From Letharia columbiana (lineage: Eukaryota > Ascomycota > Lecanoromycetes > Lecanorales > Parmeliaceae): DNA of 64,000 nucleotides. Shown here piece by piece: positions 40,303-50,439 of this stretch (position 1 is its first letter; each line of letters begins with the position of its first letter). The position numbers were made by a program, and so were the translations under genes. The stretch spans positions 124,001-188,000 of the forward strand of contig NW_023501057.1 in NCBI RefSeq assembly GCF_014066305.1. Reading direction: 5' to 3'. Under the pieces are notes generated by a model. The model had not been told where the DNA came from. It did not search any database and saw nothing but the letters and a program-made list of their open reading frames with translations.

Positions 40303-40560
40303 TATAAGAATAAAAGTACTTAAAGCGAACTAATAAACTCGCTTATATTATTTATTAAGCTATAAATTATATAGTTAAAATAAGTATCTAATATACTTAA
40401 TAAAGTCTTAAATACTTACGAGTTTTCTTTTTCTTCTTCCCTTTTTTTAGTTATTAGTTTATCTAATAACTAATCTATCTATTCTATTAACTACATATCT
40501 AGATCTCGTAATTATATAGCTACTACGCAGTTTTATTAAAAGAGATCTTACTATCTTATA
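40303..40560 (+). repeat. 3' LTR of element C
   Basis: A 258-bp partner of 23951-24207, followed by the ACGAA target duplication at 40561-40565. Confidence 0.9.
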
Positions 40561-41407
40561 ACGAAGGTCGATATTAAAAGTTCTAGATATATTAAGATAA
40601 GAGTTTAAATAGAGCTAAGTACTTAATATACTTTCAAATTTCATAAATAATATTATTATTCTTTATTTTAATAAGTATTAATACTTTATATAATAGCGAT
40701 ATAGTATATATATATAAAGTATATATATACGAAGTAAAAATATAAGAAGTATATATATAATAGCGATATTAATAGAATATATAATAGTAATAATATTAAA
40801 GTATTAATTATAATATAAAGAAATAGAGAAAGAGTATAAAGACTTTTAATATATAAGTCTTATTTATATAGTATAAATATAATAAATAGAAATCTTCTTA
40901 TTATTCTCTATCTTAATTATCTTTTATTAATATATCTAATATTTAAAGTATTAATTATAATAATAAGACTCGAATTTAAATACTTATTAAGTCTTATTAA
41001 TTATAAATATAATATTATACTATTTAAATAGATATATTAAGAATTTATAAGAAAGTCGAAAGATAATAGCTATATTATTAAAATTATAAGTTTATTTAAA
41101 AGAGAATTTAGAAGTAAATAGAGCGAATATCGAGATATATTATAAAGATAATATATTTTAAAGATAATAACGAGTATAGAAAAGATCGTAAGAGAGATAA
41201 TATATAATTATACGACTTCGTCGAGTAAGTTAATAAGTATATACGTAATTATATAAAGTATTATCGTTAAATAAATATAACTATATAGAAAGTACTAAGA
41301 ATATTAAGAGTATTAAGTATTTTAGCGCTATCTAGAACTTTTAATATCGATCTTCGTACTCGTTTTTTTTAATATTATATTATATTATATAGCCTCAATA
41401 TAGAAAA

Positions 41408-41502
41408 ACATCTTTTTTTAAAAAAAAAATAAAAAAAAAAAAAAAAAAAATAATTTTTTTTGTTGGGCCGGAAAAAAAAAATTTTAAAAAAAAAAAACAA
41501 CA
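41408..41502. repeat. Poly-A/poly-T low-complexity junction
   Basis: Runs of A and T (including more than 20 As with few interruptions, then T runs and more A runs around a short TTGGGCCGG island) sit exactly where the AT-rich block gives way to normal-composition DNA. It may be a retroposed poly-A tail or a sequencing/assembly artefact. Confidence 0.8.
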
Positions 41503-42240
41503 AGTATCGGGCACTTCCGGGTACATACGAATAGGTGTCATCTCTGATCCTTCTGGTCGAAGCCTGCACATTGAAGTCTGCGAGCGCCCGACTTCAGTGC
41601 TCATACGAGGCTGTGGAATCCATCTGGTAGTAGCCAATGGTTTTCACGAGGCCAAATAAAGCAGTAGACACTTATGTGGAAGGGTTGTACTGCCATGCAG
41701 CCTGTATGTGCAGAATCCTGTTCTGGGAGTATTCCCAGAGACTCCAATAGTGTAGGTAGCCGTTGTCGCATGCATCAGAAGTGTCCACTTACAGATGATA
41801 TCAACGGAATTCTTGCCAATTTATTGCGCGATTTCTGGCTATCGTGTTGAGAATGGGAAATACCCACACCGCAATTCACGGCTGGAGAAGGTGAGGCTGT
41901 CAACCAGCTCGATTTGATTGGCGTGCTTCAGCGCGCTAGATAAAGGAGAAAGATGATTGCTGCACTCAGACGGATTCCATGCTGCACGCCTCGGCTTATG
42001 ATGGATGATCACTCAACATAGTATAAGGCTGCGCAACCGGATCTAGGTATATTACGTGCTTACGTACCGTAAGATACTTTAGCCTACTTTTTAGCGCTTC
42101 AAGTGAAACCTGTCTCCAACCCTGCCCATAATAGCACCACCTTCTCTTCATTTTGTGCTCCTTGTGTTGCACGTACAAAAGCTAAACCTCAAACCCCATT
42201 GGAACTGTCTATTGAACGCGATGATGACCTAGATGACAAC
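41503..42240. other. Upstream region of the first P450 gene, no supportable gene
   Basis: Normal composition. The minus-strand frames at 41375-41637 run into the poly-A tract and look accidental. A TATA-like TATAAGG lies near 42021, about 220 bases before the P450 ATG, and could be its promoter. Confidence 0.45.
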
Positions 42241-44007
42241 ATGCAACTTCAGAATCAAATGGGGAGCTTTCCGTACCTTCAGCAAGCACTACTGATTGCA
42301 TGCCTCAGTCTTTTGGCCATTTTTGTGGTCAAGCTCTACAATGCTCGTGTCAGATTCATCGAATTGAGAAAGAAAGGCCTGGTAAGTCACATCTCCCAAG
42401 ATTGGCATATCTTCTAGAGCCGAGGAACAAGGTACTGAGAGACCATAGTCGATGCCACCGCATCATCCAATATTTGGCCATCTGCTCCTTGCCAACGACC
42501 TTCTATCCAAACTCCCCCCAGGCGCACATCCTTCGTATTTGCCCGGGCTGATACGACGAGCCATCCCCGATGTCGGTCAAGTCTTCTATCTCGACATGTG
42601 GCCTTTCAATCGTCCTATTCTCATCGTATCTTCACCATCTGTAGCATACCAGTTCACTCAGGAGCATCCGCTACGCAAATCACCAGAAGTTCACAGATGG
42701 ATGAAGCCATTCGCCAACAACCAAGACCTGGTGAGCTTGGAAGGCCACAGATGGAAAAAATGGCGTAATGTGTATAATCCGGGCTTCAGTGCGAGCCATC
42801 TTGTATCCCTGATGCCTCAGATAGCAAAAGAAGTCTCAGTTTTCTGCGATATCTTGAAGGAGCGTGCGCAATCAGGGGCTATCATCCCGCTCGAAGAAGC
42901 CACCGTGAACCTGACAATGGATACTATCGGACGAATTGTGTTGTAAGATATTACTCAAGCCTCAACTTCAATTACTAATGATTCAGGGGTAAATCTTTTC
43001 ACGCCCAAAGGTCGAGCAATGAGTTCGTTTCCGCACTCCGTGCTCAGATCCCGTGGAACCTATATGGGACCGAAATGAACCCTTTGGTCCGATGGAATCC
43101 GTTTCGCCCTTTCTTCCAATGGTATTACGTTCAGCTTATGGATCGCTATCTAAGCCGTCAACTTAGGGAACGCTTCGCGGCGCATCGCATTAATGGCCCA
43201 GTAGGAGCTGAAGATTGTGGATTCCAGACTGTGATGGATCTTGCGCTGGACAAATACCTTGATCAACAGCAAGTGTCACCTGCTGTTCGTAGCATGGACG
43301 CAGAATTTGAAAGACTAGCTATAAGTCAGATGAAGGTGTTCATCCTTGCTGGGCACGACACGACAAGTTCTACCCTTTGCTACATTTTTCACTTACTATC
43401 GTCCAATCCCGTGGCCATGCACCGTGTACGAGCAGAGCATGATGAAGTTTTTGGCTCTGATATCACACAAGCGAAAGCTAAGATCACGGCAAATCCACAT
43501 TCCCTCAACCGGCTAGATTACACTCTCGCTGTCATCAAGGAAACCCTGAGACTCTTTCCAGTGGCTTCCAGCACACGTGATGGAGAGCCAGGGTTCTCAT
43601 TGACACAAGAAGGCCATCAATACCCAACTGAAGGCTTCACTATCTGGTGTACGCATCAAGCCATGCATCGTGAGCCAGAGTATTGGCCATGGCCGGATTC
43701 TTTCGTTCCTGAACGATGGCTCGTGTCAGATGATGATCCTCTACATCCAATAAAAGGGGCGTGGCGACCTTTCGAGTTTGGACCACGTAACTGTATTGGC
43801 CAGGAACTCGCATTGCTAGAGCTGAAGCTTGTCATGGTAATGACATTGCGAGAATTTTACGTCACGGCCAGCTATGATGTGGAGAGTCATGATCAAGTAA
43901 AGAGCAAATCAAAGACTGTGAATGGAGAGAGGGCATACCAAGCCTTGAAGGGCACTACACGTCCGGCCGATGGCTTCCCTTGCCGAGTAAGATTCGCGGC
44001 GCGATGA
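42241..44007 (+). CDS. Cytochrome P450 monooxygenase (StcS/CYP59-like type), three exons
   Basis: A haem-thiolate monooxygenase, ER-anchored. Exons are 42241-42381, 42449-42942 and 42987-44007; the introns are 67 nt (GTAAGT...CATAG) and 44 nt (GTAAGA...TACTAATGATTCAG). The 1656 nt give 551 residues in one frame. An N-terminal membrane helix lies at about residues 11-32 (LLIACLSLLAIFVVKLY), then the hinge PPHHPIFGHLL. The I-helix has AGHDTTS (333-339) with the acid-alcohol pair, the K-helix KETLR (396-400), then PERW (453-456), and the haem loop FEFGPRNCIGQELA with Cys481. The sequence style (YLPGLIRRAIPD..QVFYLDMWPF, NPGFSASHL, LEEATVNLTMDTIGRIVL) is that of fungal P450s around StcS/versicolorin monooxygenase, a group common in secondary metabolism; the exact substrate is unknown. 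All hallmark residues are present, so it is likely functional. It converges with the next P450 gene, stops 411 bp apart. Confidence 0.9.
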
Positions 44008-44418
44008 TGAAGACGCTTGCAAGGGCTATCCAACGCCTACTGGAACACTTTTCATTCGATTTTTCTGTGATCACTAGATCAGAGCTATATAGGCAGTAAT
44101 TCTCTACTTGAGGACTTAATGCAAGACTTGACAAGTTCTCAATTCGGTCAGAGCCATGTGTGCCAATATTTTCATCGAGTGTATAAGAAAATGAGGCAGT
44201 ATTTATACTTAGGCACATTCTACTGCGATGGAAAATACCATAATCACAACTCCGAAAGTCAACAAATTTAGTGTCTACATGGTTCGCGACCAACATAATT
44301 CTTCATCAGAGTCTCCTATAGGCCTGCAGCCGCCGTCTCTACCAATAAAGCGCAACACACTCAGAGAAAGGCTTTGCAGTCAGTTCCGACTTCCTCATAG
44401 AACCTGATGACATATCTC

Positions 44419-46513
44419 CTAGCAGCTATTCCTATTTCGAATGAGTAGCCGTGTCAATGGATGCGGTATAGACGTATAACTCCATTTCATGAATCGCGGA
44501 GCGCTCGGATCCGCCAACTTGATGTCATAATTGAGGATGAAATCCGCAAGAATCATCTTCGCGACCACCGAGGCGTAGAATCTACCTGGACTACAAAGGA
44601 AGGACCCTGGCGTTAGAAGATAATTTGTGGTGTTATTATTGTTGGTCGGCGTTATGAAGAGGGACACGAAGGGGAAGTGGAAAAAGTGAAGGAGCTCACC
44701 AAGCTGTTTTAGGCCCTCCCCAGAGAGTATAAGTCAGGCTGGGACTCGAGAAGCGAGCCGAGGGGTGCATTTTGCCAGTGGAGTCGACGAATCGAAAGCC
44801 GTTGAAGGTCTGTGGGTCGTCGTAGTGGGCTTTGTCCTGCATGAGCGCTTCCTGGGGCACGACTATCCAGTTATTAACGGGGACGGTAGTCCCGTCGGCG
44901 AACTCGAAGGGAGCGAGCACTTTTCGCGGCATCGTCACTGGGGTTTTTAGGTAAAAAATTTGGAAGCCGGCTTCGGAAATTCAAGACTCACAGATCATGG
45001 TAGGGTTGAGTCGGCCTGTTTCTCGGAGGAAGCTATCCATTAGATACATTTGGTCGTGGTCAAATGGCTGATCTTTGTTTCGCTTTGCCGCTGCGGCTTC
45101 CTCTCTAAGAGGCCCGAGGTATTCGGGATGCTTGCAAAGGTTATAGAGAGCAAAGCTGGTTATCTGCTGGATTTTAGTACCGTATGGCTGTAATCTCAGG
45201 CTACATACCATGGAAAGTTGAATAGCACCGCCGAATAGCAAACCCATTGCATGCTGTGCCAATTTGTTGACTGTTTGCGGAGACTTCTTTCTTGTTCCAT
45301 CGATTGTCCATTGTAGAAAGTCACGCTGTTGGATTTTTAGTTACGAATTTGCTCAATATGCACCTGTGTACTGACTGGCTTCTCTTGATCTTTTCGAGGA
45401 TGATCCATTCGGTCCCGTATTGCAGAAGTCACCCTCTCATACACCACCGCCTTGGCACCGGAGCAAGTCATGGCAAGCCATCCGATCGGTCTACGATGGT
45501 GAGCTACTGGTACCTAAGGTGCCTTGTTTGATGCTCACGTCTGTAGGCCAGGAGGCGTGAACCGTAGAATCTCCCCCGTGATCATGACGTCGCGCGTGTA
45601 CCTCATCGCGGTTTCGAGATACGATTGATCATTTGCTTGAGACGATTAGCTTGGAGACTCCTCTGGTCAAAAAGAGGTCATACCAAGATCTTGGCCAACG
45701 AGTACTATGTTGTTCAATGTTTCAACCATAGTCTGGCATGTCTTGTGTGGTGAAAATGGTAGCCATCCTGCATGCGTTAGTAAGTATTAAAATTGTTCTC
45801 ATTATGAAGGCGAGATCTACTGTCGGCACATTTCCCAGCTGGAAAAGCTGCCTCGAACGCCAAGTCTAGCCTCTCCTGCAAGACGGGAATCAAAGATTGT
45901 AGATTTTCTCTGAGCGATATTTTCAAGGCGTGGAGGGGCACCACATAGTGAGGATCCTTGGGGTCGAACTTGAAACCGCTGAAGACAAGGTGAGGATGAA
46001 GAATCTATCACAGCAACATCTTAGCTATGGCCTATCACCAAAGCCGAGGAAATTTCTCTCTAACCTCATCAATTGCAGCAGTGAACGAGAGCTGAGTGAT
46101 TGGTGCGTTGGCGACTTCTTCGATCTGCTCGCGATTGGAAACAAAAATATGGTATTTGTCCAAGGTCGGAACGGCAAACAGCTTTCCGCCAGCCTACGGC
46201 AAGAGTCAGTTCATAGCAGCATAGCAATGGTGCTCCAGAGCTGGAACCATACTTTGATGTAACCGTTACGAACGATCTGCGATGAAACAATGTGATATGA
46301 CAGACTTGTGAGCCACTGACCGAAAACGGTAGGCATTCCTGTTATCATTGTCTTTTCGGGACGGCTGAAGATATAAGACGTTATGGAGCGGCGAAAGTGG
46401 CCAATCAAGAAGACTAAGAGGAGCCACATCCATTTGGCAAGCAGATAAACAACAAAATGGTGCGTTGCACGCAGAAGGGATCCAGCGAACACTGACACTG
46501 TTGGTAAAATCAT
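44419..46513 (-). CDS. Cytochrome P450 monooxygenase with atypical I-helix, ten exons
   Basis: A second, unrelated-subfamily P450 of 522 residues. Exons (in order of translation) are 46253-46513, 46065-46193, 45821-46004, 45684-45767, 45539-45635, 45376-45490, 45209-45325, 44992-45163, 44700-44937 and 44419-44590; they total 1569 nt and every junction keeps frame. Introns are 45-60 nt except the last (109 nt). The N-terminal membrane helix is around residues 18-38 (VVYLLAKWMWLLLVFLI), then NGYIKAGGKLFAVPTLDKYH, typical of the ent-kaurene-oxidase-like fungal group. K-helix ETGR (Glu377, Arg380) and the FNGFRF (PERF-like) segment are present. The haem loop is LWGGPKTACPGRF with Cys466. The I-helix reads LLFGGAIQLSM (about 319-329) and lacks the usual [AG]Gx[DE]T[TS] acid-alcohol pair, a departure shared in part by some fungal subfamilies with an HQ-type I-helix. 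Substrate unknown. Confidence 0.85.
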
Positions 46514-46561
46514 GACTGAGAGTCGAGCGAGCGAAAAGCTAAAGATGCACCGTAAAGGCTA

Positions 46562-46572
46562 CCTTTTTATAA
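46562..46572 (-). promoter_or_regulatory. Candidate TATA box of the ten-exon P450 gene
   Basis: Read on the minus strand this is TTATAAAAAGG, about 50 bases upstream of the start codon at 46513, leaving room for a short leader. Position and sequence fit a TATA element; no experimental or comparative support. Confidence 0.5.
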
Positions 46573-48617
46573 CAAGAAAGGAAAATTGCTAGGCACGGTA
46601 GCCTTTAAGGCACAGATGACAGAAATGCCGCTGGAATCGTAGATCTTGTTGCTAAAGCATTCAGCTCCTGGATGTCCGTGTTAGTCACGGCCGCACGAGA
46701 TGCCGTCATGTTTGATGAGCAGACCAAATAGGGCACGATCAAAGCCGTCAATTTCAAAGCCGCTCTGTCCTTTTTACGGATATCAACTCACAAGGAGCCT
46801 GGCTGGCAACCCTCGTACGGCAGTGCATGCATTTCGACTAAGCGGTAAGATTCCATAGGAGAACTAAGGATGTACTCTTGAGGTGCTGTTGAAGCAGTGT
46901 GCGGAGCTGATAGTGAGCGGCTTTCGAACTGCATGATACCGTCATAGAGATATCACAAAGAAGCTCGAACAAGGCTGCTCAAGGACAAGGTAAGCACTAA
47001 AGAGCCGCCTTCCACACGCTGAACAATTCCTGGCCGGCATTCGACACGGACTGGAGGCGCTCCAGTCTGGATTCTTCTTCTGCACCTCTGCGCCTCATAG
47101 CATTTGAGAACTCCGAAGGCTTTGATCAGTTTCACTTGTCCATCTGCATGAGGTGAATCTCGGATATAAAGCCGCTTTTCCACGACAGAGTACATCTAGA
47201 TTTCAGGCATTCATGTACTCCAGAGTAGCATGTATTCATCAGCTAATGTGCACCTAATTCGCCTTACAGAATCTTGGTAAGGGGCACTACGGTCAAGTTT
47301 CAGTATGACAATTGTGATAGTCATGATGCCCCTGCTACCTCGTGAGCCCACCTCGTCCGGAGCCAGTCTCCACGCGCTTTCAACGATTGCCAACTTTTGA
47401 ACAGAGATAAAAAAGCAAGGGTTAGCCTTATACCTCGTCCATGACCGTGCCTAACGTCCTCATGCGGCTATGCCTGCATTCGCTGGCAGTGTAAGTTTAG
47501 ACGATGAATGTCAGAGGTGAATTTTCAGGAGTGGACGCATAAAGGGTACTGACAGGAGCTTCTCGGCATTGACCTGGACGTTAGTCTCTGGCTCGTTGAA
47601 AGGATGTAGTGGAGGCGGGAAAAAGGGGCCTTCCTGGAGCCAAATCAAGGTGAGGCTGGATATTAATGTACATTTGCATGTTCATGTCAACGCCCACTAG
47701 TTGTTCATAAAGATATAAGCGCCATAGCGGCTAAACTAATTGGAGGTAAGGTAGGTCGAGTACAATGTGGGGCACGATTTGGTATTTCCTCGTACCAGGC
47801 TGTGTATTATTGAATTTGTATCATTCACACTATTGGCGCAGTCTTAGCATCCATTCGGGTCCAATTAAGAGTAGGAAAACGGGTATTCGGATCGGCACGG
47901 TTGCGGAGCTGGATACCTAAGATCTGCGACCCCCGGACTCTTCCGGCAAGGCGTAAGGCTACAAAACGACATTAAAGAGATGCCTAATCCATACCCTACG
48001 CCTGCTCACTTCATCTTACTTGCAGTAGTGCCGTTACACAAACCATGTGAGGGGCAGAAATGCCCGTACTATCATATCAATGGGCTTCGGCTGCAGTCAG
48101 ACGCTGCGCATTCCAGCACATAGCACATTCAAACTCCGCTGCAGTCTAGACGATGCTCATATACTGCATATTCGACGCTGATTACATGGCTCAACAAGGT
48201 AGAGCCGCTCCAACCATTTGCGTATGGTAAGCGAGGGCAAAACGAAAATGGAGTCAAAAAATCGCGACGTGCAATTCTATCGGATCGATACGCCCGTTTC
48301 ATGGAGATTACTGCTTTCGTAAAGCACTCTAGCATCGGTACTCGTGGTCTACACACATACTACGGGACCGAGTGTCATGACTTTCCACTAACGTCAGCGT
48401 GTCAGGTTAATGATCAGCATTCATCGTCAGCTTCCTATTATTGCGTCGTAAGGCTACACGAGGCTTGCAGGATCCTGGGAATGCTTTCACCAGCTGTCAT
48501 CGGACATCGCCCTTAGTACTTCCATGGAAGTTCTTTAAGAGCTTGCACCTTCACTTTATGTTGTAAGTTCCCAAGGTTCTTGCGAGAATCTACTGAAGAC
48601 TATTCCAGGCAGATAAC
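46573..48617. other. Two kilobases of normal-composition DNA without a supportable gene
   Basis: Minus-strand frames at 46953-47195 and 47211-47393 and overlapping frames at 48129-48516 carry no motif I recognise, and I could not join them with plausible splice sites. A decayed gene is possible, since the composition is coding-like in places. The last part is upstream sequence for the 7TM gene. Confidence 0.45.
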
Positions 48618-50439
48618 ATGACTTCACCTGCAGAGGAAGCTGCTTTCGAAAACTACCCTCTTCAACCTCCTCCAGCGGGGCAAACGTCAAATTTTACTGA
48701 TCCTGAATCTCGAGGGCCCACCATTGTCATCCTCTGTTCCGTCTTCATTGGCCTCATGTGGCCAATACTCATATTGAGGCTTTACAGCAAAGTGTGGGTG
48801 ATTCGTAAATTTGGGTGGGATGATGGTAGGAGCTCGGGATTCTATTCTCCATACCTTTGCTTACATGCCAGCGTAGCATCCGCCTTGCTTGCTGCAGTAT
48901 GCACCGTCTTTATTGCAAAATTGACAACGGTAGCTCTGACACCCACTAGGTAGGCAATACAGCTTTCGCAGCGTCCGCGATATGGTGTATACATGACAAG
49001 GTTTTTGGGCCACATGAGTGGGACGTCCGAGCCATATTGCTTACGTCCGACGTAGCCAAGGTCAGTTCCCTCGATACTTGAAGAACTCTGTCTGAAAAGA
49101 AAACGTAAAAGGTGCAAGTTCTTGGATCAGGTGCAATTCTCTATTCTCTGAACATGTTCTTTGCCAAATTGGCCTTGTTCCTTCTATACCACCGCCTCTT
49201 CGCCCTCAACCGCTGGACAAGGATCGCGATCTACTTCGGTGTCGCTTTGAACGGTCTCTTCTATCTCGCATCGTGTATTACCCTTGTCATTCTTTGCATT
49301 CCTAGGCAAAGAGAGAATTGGGCATCACCGACATACGCAGCTCGATGCTATCGCGCAGAAGTCACGGGCGTTATCCAAGGCATCTTTGGTCTGTTATCAG
49401 ATATATATATCTTCATTCTACCACTTCCAGTCCTGTTCAGGCTACAGATGTCACTCAAGAAGAAATTAGGAATTACTGCGGTATTCTTTACAGGATTGAT
49501 GTAAGGCTTTGCCCATCCTGCCCTGATATATTCATGGAATGGACCGACAAGTTCATGCTATAGCATGTGCTAATGGAGGATCCAGTGCGATTGCCGCCAG
49601 CTCCATTGGTCTGTATTTCCGTATTCCCGAGTCGGTAAATTCGGATCTTACTTGGAATGAACCTCCGGCTTCAGGGATGGCGTAAGCGTTCTCATCTTCC
49701 CGTACCTTCTGGCTAATGCATTGTGTGAAGTATGGTCCAATGCTGACATAAAGTATTAAAGTGTCGTGGAAGCAACGGCTGGTGTCATTTGTGGCTCAGT
49801 GCCGCATCTTCCAGCACTCTTCCGCCGATATTCTCCCCAGTTCTCCTGTATCACCCATCTTCTACGCTTAAGTTACAGGAGTAGATTCAAGAAAAGAGAT
49901 GCAAATCAGTCACCTGATACCAGGACTGCTTCGTCTAAGAGACCAACGCAGCAGAAGCTCCAAGTAGACACAGAGGTTCTGGGGTCAATCAAGGGGTAAA
50001 TTGATCCTTCCTTTGTCGCCCCTTGATACTTAGATCTTCTCTGTTCATATACAGTGGAGAAAACTGCTAAGTTCAAGATAGGGAGGGAAAATTTCTCAAA
50101 TCAGGAAGGTTCTCAAGGATCTGGGGCAACAGATCTCCGACAGCACTTACCAGGAGAGAGACAATTATAGACAACTCCGGCCCAACAAGGCGTGATTACT
50201 ACGAGATGGGAGAACTTTCCAACCAAGTGAGCGAGCCCGAGAGTTCCTCGGGAGATGCACCTTCTCACCAGACATCTCAACTTCCGGCGCATAAGCCAGA
50301 GGCCCCAGAGCAAGCTACCGTTGGCGAGCCAGCAACTCGACCCGGATACTGGGATATGTTGAGCATCTTCCGTTCGACCAAAAAAGACTCTACACACCCA
50401 TCTGGAACATATCTAGGATCTCAATCTGGTCATAGATAG
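48618..50439 (+). CDS. PTH11/rhodopsin-like 7TM integral membrane protein
   Basis: A fungal rhodopsin-domain (PF20684-type) membrane protein of about 471 residues. Exons: 48618-48825, 48877-48896 (only 20 nt), 48950-49060, 49112-49500, 49586-49681, 49762-49995 and 50082-50439; the frame closes at every junction. The seven hydrophobic segments are VILCSVFIGLMWPILILRLY, SALLAAVGNTAFAASAIW, ILYSLNMFFAKLALFLLY, FGVALNGLFYLASCITLVI, IFGLLSDIYIFILPLPVLF, GITAVFFTGLIAIAASSI and VVEATAGVICGSVPHLPALF. Conserved family points are WDD after helix 1, KVFGPHEWDVR before helix 3, and FAKLALFLLYHRLF. A long polar cytosolic tail follows (DYYEMGEL near 50191-50214, then a Pro/Ser/Glu-rich stretch). Members include surface-sensing PTH11-like proteins and proteins encoded in metabolite clusters; the ligand is unknown. 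The last intron and tail are the least certain: an alternative frame there would end near 50175. Confidence 0.82.

Larger units (their letters stand above)
23951..40560 (+). mobile_element. Ty3/gypsy (chromodomain) element C, host of nested B and D1
   Basis: LTRs at 23951-24207 (257 bp) and 40303-40560 (258 bp) are flanked by the identical 5-bp target duplication ACGAA (23946-23950 and 40561-40565). They begin TATAAG and end TTATA, that is TG...CA turned into TA...TA by RIP. Its own sequence is 24208-24336, 31467-35975 and about 38301-40302. Reverse transcriptase lies near 33490-34120, where the YLDD box now reads YLDN (about 33824-33838, a G-to-A change). Integrase is near 35380-35730, followed after D1 by KVLEKINI/VYKLDLSTRYKRI and the chromodomain WEINKILDKRVYK (about 38575-38620). 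About 1.6 kb between the chromodomain and the 3' LTR is unexplained. Without the insertions C would be about 7.1 kb, normal for a chromovirus-type gypsy. Confidence 0.9.
8780..41400. other. RIP-mutated AT-rich isochore made of nested transposons
   Basis: No open frame of 60 codons exists across about 32.6 kb. CpA and TpG are very rare while TpA is everywhere and CpG is still common (for example around 10115, 12790 and 30010). This is the expected product of RIP, which converts C to T mainly in CpA on either strand. Coding remnants can still be read through stop codons. Parts not assigned to a named element below (8780-9640, 22200-23150, 40566-41400) hold further degenerate repeats I cannot classify. 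Confidence 0.92.

Noticed and set aside
41375..41637. Minus-strand frames encoding Phe/Lys runs
   Set aside because: They are translations of the poly-A/T tract.
46953..47393. Minus-strand frames as a possible gene upstream of the ten-exon P450
   Set aside because: No family match, and no pair of splice sites gave a convincing joined product; kept only as a possible decayed gene.
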